Shown: positions 3,578 to 7,154 of the stretch, piece by piece | How the letters are laid out: each line of letters opens with the position of its first letter | Position numbering within the stretch: position 1 is the stretch's first letter | Source: a bacterium | GTDB lineage: Bacteria > Patescibacteriota > Minisyncoccia > Phycocordibacterales > JAUSIJ01 | DNA: 7,154 nt | Reading direction: 5' to 3' | Assembly (NCBI GenBank): GCA_030647855.1 | Contig: JAUSIJ010000031.1 | Location: 1 to 7,154 of the forward strand | Notes under the pieces: model-generated | Told to the model about the DNA's origin: nothing | The model's input: the letters and a program-made list of their open reading frames with translations, nothing else | The model's database searches: none | Program-made: the position numbers and the translations under genes

Positions 3578-5460
3578 CTCTCCGGGTCAATGTCTACCGA
3601 GAATGATGGCGGTAGGGAGAGCAATTTTTCCTTGAGTGTTTCGTCGACCCACGATTCTCTCGGGATGCGGATAAGGGCATTCATTATAAACTGGCCTCGG
3701 ACGGTCGAAATAAAAGCGGGGAAAACTTCCGGCTGGTACTCTTCGAGCGTCCCCTTGAGCATCTCCACGTTCTTTGTCACCGTATTTTTATCTCCTCGCG
3801 CGCTCACTTTAATCAAAGTCGAAAATGGCGGAAAATTGAATTTCTTTCGCAGCTCGATTTCCTCGCGAAAGAAATCGAGAAGGTTGCCTTTTATGGCATA
3901 GTCAAAAACCGCCTGCTTGATATGGCGGGTTTGAATGAGGAAATGTTTGGTCGCCAGCACGCGCATCTTGAGAAGAATGCTCATAACCTTCTCATTGATT
4001 CGAAAATCAGGGATAGAGAAGAGCGAATCGACGGAAACAACGGCGGCATTTTCGATTTTACGCGTGAGGTAGGGGAGCGCCATCTCTGTGCCGATAAGTA
4101 CAGAACCCGGTGTATTGTAAAATTTCTCCGCCATTTCGAGCGCTTTTTTGTGCGTGGGAATATTATCTTTGTCCATGCGAAAAAATTTAATATCGGGGAA
4201 TTCATTGCCGAGCTCGCGTTCCACCAGTTCGATACCCACCCCAAGAGTGGTAAGTTTCCAGCTTTCGCAGTTTTTACAGCGAATCTCCGAGCCCACGCGC
4301 TCGCCGCATTTATGACAGAGGAAAAAATTTTTCCCGCCCGCCCTGTGGAGTACGATAGGCGAGCTACAGCGGTCGCAGGTAATGACGGCGCCGCAGTCGC
4401 CGCAGACGGTCGAAGGGGCCAAACCGCGCCGGGCGGCGAAGATGAAAAGGTTGCCGTTGGATTCGCGGTTCCTTGCGACGAGCATTTTAAGCTCATCAGA
4501 GAGGATGCGAAAAGGCATTTTTTCGTCGTATTCCTTATATTTTTTCATGTCGACGATTTCTTGTTCCGCCGTTGTAAGCGAACGGGATTTTAGCGGAGCG
4601 AACTCGAGGTACTCGCCCGAGCGGCCCCGGCCGTAAGTTTCGGTGCGAAGCAAGAGATCGCCGAGAATAAATTTTGCCTTGATGTTTTTGGCGTAGAGTT
4701 CGGCGAATGTTCGCATATCGAGGTGGGGCCGCTGTTCGCGCTTGTAGGCCTTGGAGTTTTCCTTTTCAACGATAATGGCACCGAGGTCTCCGCGCGGTAT
4801 GCCGAGGAACGAGGGAGTGGCGATGATGAGGAGCGGATGCTCGAGAGCGAGGATTTCTTTCCAAACCGCACCCTGTTCATTTTTGGTCAGCGTGCCGTGG
4901 AGAACAAATGTATATTTTTCGATGCCTCGTTCAAGGAGCTCGGATGCGTTTTTGATGTCCTGAATGGTCGGCAAACAGAAAAATACCGAACGCTTTTGGG
5001 CGAATTCCTCACGAATCAAGCTTTTGTAATTGGCAAAGCGCTCCTCATCGTCGGATTGGAGCACATATCGTTCGGGAACCGGAGCCCTCTCGCGTGTGAC
5101 AGCGCTCTCAATATTGGGCGGGTTTAGAACGATGGCCTTCGGGGTAACAGCGTCGAGGACGCTGCCTGTGGTGGTGGCGAAGTAGTCAGCCGCCTCTCTC
5201 GCGGTCTTAATAAATTCTTGGCTGAAAATCCTTCCCGCTTTGGACTTGCCGATTTTTTTGAGCTCAAAAGGGGCGCGCTTTAGTTCCGCTTTATGTTCCG
5301 ATGCGTTATCTGAAGAGAGTACTAGTGCCGGTACCATTCGTTTTCGGAGCGGCACGGTGATCATGGTACCGGGCAGGAGATCAAGTGATGTGAAATAGGA
5401 GAGGGCTTCTTTTCCGATTCCTTTGCTGATAGGAATAACGCTTATAACTTTTAGCGGCAC
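3568..5460 (-). CDS. priA: PriA-like primosomal protein N', helicase motifs lost
   Basis: A 630-residue protein with the PriA layout: an N-terminal 3'-DNA-binding domain (about 1-115; PISKGIGKEALSYF... then PGTMITVPL), two helicase lobes, and between them the zinc-binding insertion with all eight cysteines (C353, C356, C362, C365, C382, C385, C395, C398). C-terminal family landmarks remain, for example LGVGIELVEREL (406-417), VLIGTEMA (454-461) and FPPFSTLIKV (543-552). PriA normally reloads the replicative helicase at stalled forks using ATP. Here the Walker A GxTGSGKT is absent from the region before 158, where the text runs from the N-domain into RSVFFCLPTIQDI. The DEEH box reads VEKEN (231-235), and the motif VI QVaGRAGR reads KMRVLATK (498-505). 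The frame is intact and long, so the protein is probably made but not an ATPase (inference). The start is GTG at 5460, 4 nt after the preceding stop codon. Confidence 0.88.
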   Translation of the reverse strand: MPLKVISVIPISKGIGKEALSYFTSLDLLPGTMITVPLRKRMVPALVLSSDNASEHKAELKRAPFELKKIGKSKAGRIFSQEFIKTAREAADYFATTTGSVLDAVTPKAIVLNPPNIESAVTRERAPVPERYVLQSDDEERFANYKSLIREEFAQKRSVFFCLPTIQDIKNASELLERGIEKYTFVLHGTLTKNEQGAVWKEILALEHPLLIIATPSFLGIPRGDLGAIIVEKENSKAYKREQRPHLDMRTFAELYAKNIKAKFILGDLLLRTETYGRGRSGEYLEFAPLKSRSLTTAEQEIVDMKKYKEYDEKMPFRILSDELKMLVARNRESNGNLFIFAARRGLAPSTVCGDCGAVITCDRCSSPIVLHRAGGKNFFLCHKCGERVGSEIRCKNCESWKLTTLGVGIELVERELGNEFPDIKFFRMDKDNIPTHKKALEMAEKFYNTPGSVLIGTEMALPYLTRKIENAAVVSVDSLFSIPDFRINEKVMSILLKMRVLATKHFLIQTRHIKQAVFDYAIKGNLLDFFREEIELRKKFNFPPFSTLIKVSARGDKNTVTKNVEMLKGTLEEYQPEVFPAFISTVRGQFIMNALIRIPRESWVDETLKEKLLSLPPSFSVDIDPESLL

Positions 5461-5464
5461 ATCG

Positions 5465-5986
5465 TTAGTAGCTAATTCGTCCGAGCGCCTCGCCGTCTTT
5501 TACGAAGATGGCATGATCAGTATTTTTGTAGAAGATAGGTTCGTTACCTTTGTAAATCGGGTGGAGATTTTGCACCTTGGTTTTATCGAGTTCAAGCGCG
5601 AAGATGCCGTTCTCGGCGGCAAAAATAACCACATCGCCGCGATCCTTGAAGAAATCGAGGTCACGCACGAGCGACTTGAGTTCAATAACAGTTAAGAGCT
5701 TTTGGCAGGCACCCTCAATGCAGAATATCTTTGGCATGGAAGTATCGCTGCCGTTCCATTCGGCGAAAATGCTTTCGCCCTCCGCCCAGATAGAGATCGT
5801 GCCATCAGCCGATTTTTTCTTGCTCGTTTGACTCGGTAGCCCCGCGTTCACAACGAGTGAATTGATCCGTCCTCTTTCAGGGTCGGCCTCCGTAATGACC
5901 GTCACCTCCGGACTTTTTAGCACCAAAAAGGGCCGAAGCGACGTACTTGTCTCTTCTCTAACTTCGATCTCTTTGAGCCACGGCAA
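5465..5986 (-). CDS. PEGA-domain membrane protein, C-terminal part (frameshifted)
   Basis: This open frame carries the larger part of a protein whose start lies in another frame at 6216. The first residues, LPWLKEIEVREET, complete a PEGA repeat, whose typical end is GY.pw.kei.v. The rest is strand-rich with a repetitive look: ISIWAEGESIFAEW, DVVIFAAENGIFALELD, NEPIFYKNTDHAIFVKDG. This resembles the beta-propeller-like extracytoplasmic domains seen in PEGA proteins of Parcubacteria (from memory of the family). The only start codon available in this frame is the TTG at 5986. It lies in the middle of the domain with no Shine-Dalgarno, so independent translation is unlikely. The stop codon is 4 nt before the priA GTG, so the two genes form a tight cluster. 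Confidence 0.7.
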   Translation of the reverse strand: MPWLKEIEVREETSTSLRPFLVLKSPEVTVITEADPERGRINSLVVNAGLPSQTSKKKSADGTISIWAEGESIFAEWNGSDTSMPKIFCIEGACQKLLTVIELKSLVRDLDFFKDRGDVVIFAAENGIFALELDKTKVQNLHPIYKGNEPIFYKNTDHAIFVKDGEALGRISY

Positions 5987-6216
5987 ATAGTCATCGTGGC
6001 TACGAGGACCGAATGCTCTCGTGCCGAGATTGAGAGAGTGACTACTTCGTTGTCGGTCGAGGTTGTTACTTTTCGCTTGTTATCAATGAAAACGGTGGTT
6101 TCCGCTAAAGGAACCGTAATCTCAACTATGCCAGTTTCGCGGGTGATGAGTAAGTAAGCGCCGGCGATCAGGGCAAGCGCGACAATTCCGATTGCAACAT
6201 ATTGATTTTTTTTCAT
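5917..6216 (-). CDS. PEGA-domain membrane protein, N-terminal part (frameshifted)
   Basis: From the ATG at 6216 the frame encodes a short basic start (MKKNQ), a membrane anchor at about residues 6-24 (YVAIGIVALALIAGAYLLI), and the first part of a PEGA domain, TVFIDNKRKVTT...VVTLSISAREHSVLVA (41-73). It then runs into a basic tail unlike PEGA (CRGSKRSKLEKRQVRR) and stops at 5917. Restoring one base near 5998 would read ...HSVLVA-xDDYLPWLKEIEV..., a normal PEGA repeat, and would give one protein of about 250 residues. The cause is therefore a one-base deletion, a sequencing error or a -1 frameshift. I see no classic slippery heptamer. The ATG is preceded 6 nt upstream by a -10 box, so the mRNA should be leaderless. 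The track of eight A's after ATG is another slippage-prone site, but the frame stays good after it. Confidence 0.7.
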   Translation of the reverse strand: MKKNQYVAIGIVALALIAGAYLLITRETGIVEITVPLAETTVFIDNKRKVTTSTDNEVVTLSISAREHSVLVATMTICRGSKRSKLEKRQVRRFGPFWC

Positions 6217-6222
6217 GGGTTT

Positions 6223-6250
6223 ATAGTACACGCTTGACATTAGTTTTCAA
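6223..6250 (-). promoter_or_regulatory. Promoter of the PEGA-priA unit, overlapping a structured repeat
   Basis: On the minus strand TTGAAA (6250-6245) and TACTAT (6228-6223) are 16 nt apart. As at def, the -35 lies in the 3' outer arm of the repeat (copy B) and the -10 lies just outside, after the CAAGCG border. The predicted start falls on or next to the A of the ATG at 6216, that is, a leaderless transcript. The weaker -10 and shorter spacer suggest a weaker promoter than the one at def. Confidence 0.6.
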
Positions 6251-6386
6251 GAGCACGCGTCAATTTCCCCAGCGAGGAAATTGCGCTCCCTCTCGCCAAA
6301 GCTTTCGCCTATCGGCGCTACCGTGCAGCTTTGGTTCCCCGCCTTGACTCGGCGAGGCAGGCGAGAGTCTCTTAAAAACTAATGTC
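6236..6386 (-). repeat. Structured repeat, copy B (possible minus-strand RNA)
   Basis: The outer arms 6236-6253 (GACATTAGTTTTCAAGAG) and 6369-6386 pair along 18 positions. The single C6248/A6374 mismatch becomes G-U on the minus strand. The first hairpin is CAATTTCC/GGAAATTG (6261-6268/6276-6283), extended by GCG/CGC, with loop CCAGCGA (6269-6275). CTCTCG/CGAGAG (6290-6295/6362-6367) encloses CCAAAGCT/AGCTTTGG (6296-6303/6327-6334), inside which is a small CGCC/GGCG hairpin. Compared with copy A it carries about 25 extra bases (6335-6361) derived from a GC-rich palindrome. It lies between murA and the PEGA gene. Confidence 0.7.
6337..6361. repeat. Partial GC-rich palindrome inserted in repeat copy B
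   Basis: CCCGCCTTGACTCG (6338-6351) matches the left arm of the 362-394 palindrome at 13 of 14 positions. The right half (GGCGAGGCAGG) is a decayed version of the right arm. Copy A lacks this segment: there TTTGG is followed by only CTC before CGAGAG. It therefore appears to be an insertion into a loop region that leaves the surrounding stems able to pair. Confidence 0.55.
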
Positions 6387-6413
6387 TCGCTTAGATGGTA
6401 AAATGGCAAGTGC

Positions 6414-7154
6414 TCATGATTTTAATATAGAAATCTTAGCGCCGATTTTATTAAGACGGCTGACCAAGTCTTCGTAACCGCGATTGATGCTGTAGACGTT
6501 TCGAAGAACGGAAGTCCCTTCGGCGGCGAGCATGCCGATGAGGAGAATGGCAGCCGGACGCAGTGCCGGGGGACAAATGGCCTCGGCAGCGTGAAGTTTG
6601 GTCGGACCGATGACATAGAGGCGGTGGAGATCGACGAGCACCGTGTTTGCGCCCAGTTTATCAAGATCTTTGTTGTGAATCTGACGATTTTCGTATACCC
6701 AATCGTGGATGATGGTCTGCCCTTCGGCTTGAGTGGCGATCACCGCAAAGAAAGGGAGATTATCGATATTGAGTCCGGGATACGGACGACACTCGATCTT
6801 TTCTTCAAGCGCTTTGAGGCGCGAAGGATAGGTTTTTATATCAACGAGGTTGGTCTGGCCGTTCTCCGCTTTATAGCGCTTGAAAATTTTATATCGGAAA
6901 CCCATCTTCTCGAGTTTTAGAAGTTCAAGTTCCAAAAAATCGATCGGGCAGCGGGTAATCGTAATCGAGGAACGAGTGACGATCGCGGCAGTAATAAGAA
7001 ACATGGATTCAATCGGATCTTCGCTTGGGTAATAGGTGACAGGAGCATCAATTTTTTCCTTGCCCTCGACGGTGAGGGTGGTGGTACCGACGCCCTCAAT
7101 CTTTACGCCAAGCTTTTGGAGGAAGAAACAGAGGTCCTGCACCATGTAGTTGGC
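6414..7154 (-). CDS. murA: UDP-N-acetylglucosamine 1-carboxyvinyltransferase (MurA), C-terminal part
   Basis: The frame enters from the right edge of the window and ends with TGA at 6414; 246 residues are visible, roughly the last 60% of a MurA of about 420 residues. MurA transfers enolpyruvate from phosphoenolpyruvate to UDP-GlcNAc, the first committed step of peptidoglycan synthesis in the cytoplasm. Visible family marks are YMVQDLCFFLQKLGV with the GVGTTTLTVEG strand, the aspartate in LNIDNLPFFAVIATQAEG (the catalytic aspartate position), YENRQIHNKDLDKLGA, LRPAAILLIGMLAAEG, and the arginine in SINRGYEDLVSRLNKIGAKI. The PEP-reactive cysteine loop is outside the window. Two differences from typical MurA stand out: ALRP where SDLRA is usual, and YPSEDPIESMF where PDRIEAGTY is usual. 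This could be a divergent MurA or a MurA-like paralogue. The stop overlaps an ATG in ATGA. Confidence 0.85.
   Translation of the reverse strand, partial: ANYMVQDLCFFLQKLGVKIEGVGTTTLTVEGKEKIDAPVTYYPSEDPIESMFLITAAIVTRSSITITRCPIDFLELELLKLEKMGFRYKIFKRYKAENGQTNLVDIKTYPSRLKALEEKIECRPYPGLNIDNLPFFAVIATQAEGQTIIHDWVYENRQIHNKDLDKLGANTVLVDLHRLYVIGPTKLHAAEAICPPALRPAAILLIGMLAAEGTSVLRNVYSINRGYEDLVSRLNKIGAKISILKS

Noticed and set aside
3922..4593. A 223-codon open frame on the plus strand
   Set aside because: It lies entirely antisense to priA, has no recognisable domain or ribosome binding site, and its composition is that of a shadow of the priA frame.
6233..6240. The plus-strand TTGACA at 6234-6239 as a -35 box
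   Set aside because: It is part of the repeat's outer arm, no -10 lies at the right distance, and no plus-strand gene follows.

Overview
This 7.2 kb window (roughly half G+C) looks like chromosomal DNA from a small-genome bacterium of the Candidate Phyla Radiation, most likely a Parcubacteria-type lineage. That is an inference from four things: a PriA that has lost its helicase motifs, a membrane-anchored PEGA protein typical of those genomes, a small COG2827-type GIY-YIG protein, and short GC-rich palindromes scattered between genes. TGA ends several frames, so the standard bacterial code fits and the Gracilibacteria recoding does not.

Layout, left to right. A minus-strand tRNA-Asn(GTT), with a terminator hairpin just beyond it, sits directly behind a minus-strand GIY-YIG gene whose last codons lie inside the tRNA. 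On the other side of that gene is a second, broken copy of the tRNA 5' end, split by a 14-bp-stem palindrome. Two plus-strand genes follow: a DUF167 protein and the ribosome hibernation factor HPF/RaiA. The rest is on the minus strand. Read in its own direction it runs: murA (3' part only), a PEGA membrane protein broken by a frameshift, priA, one or two tiny ORFs ending in a membrane-spanning protein and a strong terminator, then def and fmt. The priA-def-fmt order is the familiar bacterial arrangement. Here, however, a terminator and a new promoter split it, so def-fmt forms its own transcription unit for removing and adding the N-formyl group of new proteins.

The most unusual content is intergenic. 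Three loci (about 1226-1545, 2953-3145 and 6236-6417) carry copies of one structured repeat of about 125-150 nt. Each copy has a long outer stem, a hairpin with the invariant loop CCAGCGA (plus-strand reading) and, in two copies, a further stem pair. Stem sequences differ between copies while pairing is kept, and the plus-strand C/A mismatches in the outer stems all become G-U pairs on the minus strand. This suggests a structured RNA made from the minus strand. In two copies the 3' arm also supplies the -35 box of a promoter whose -10 lies just outside the element, giving nearly leaderless starts for def and the PEGA gene. I do not recognise this element. The third locus is a nested, decayed version followed by a tandem array of element ends.
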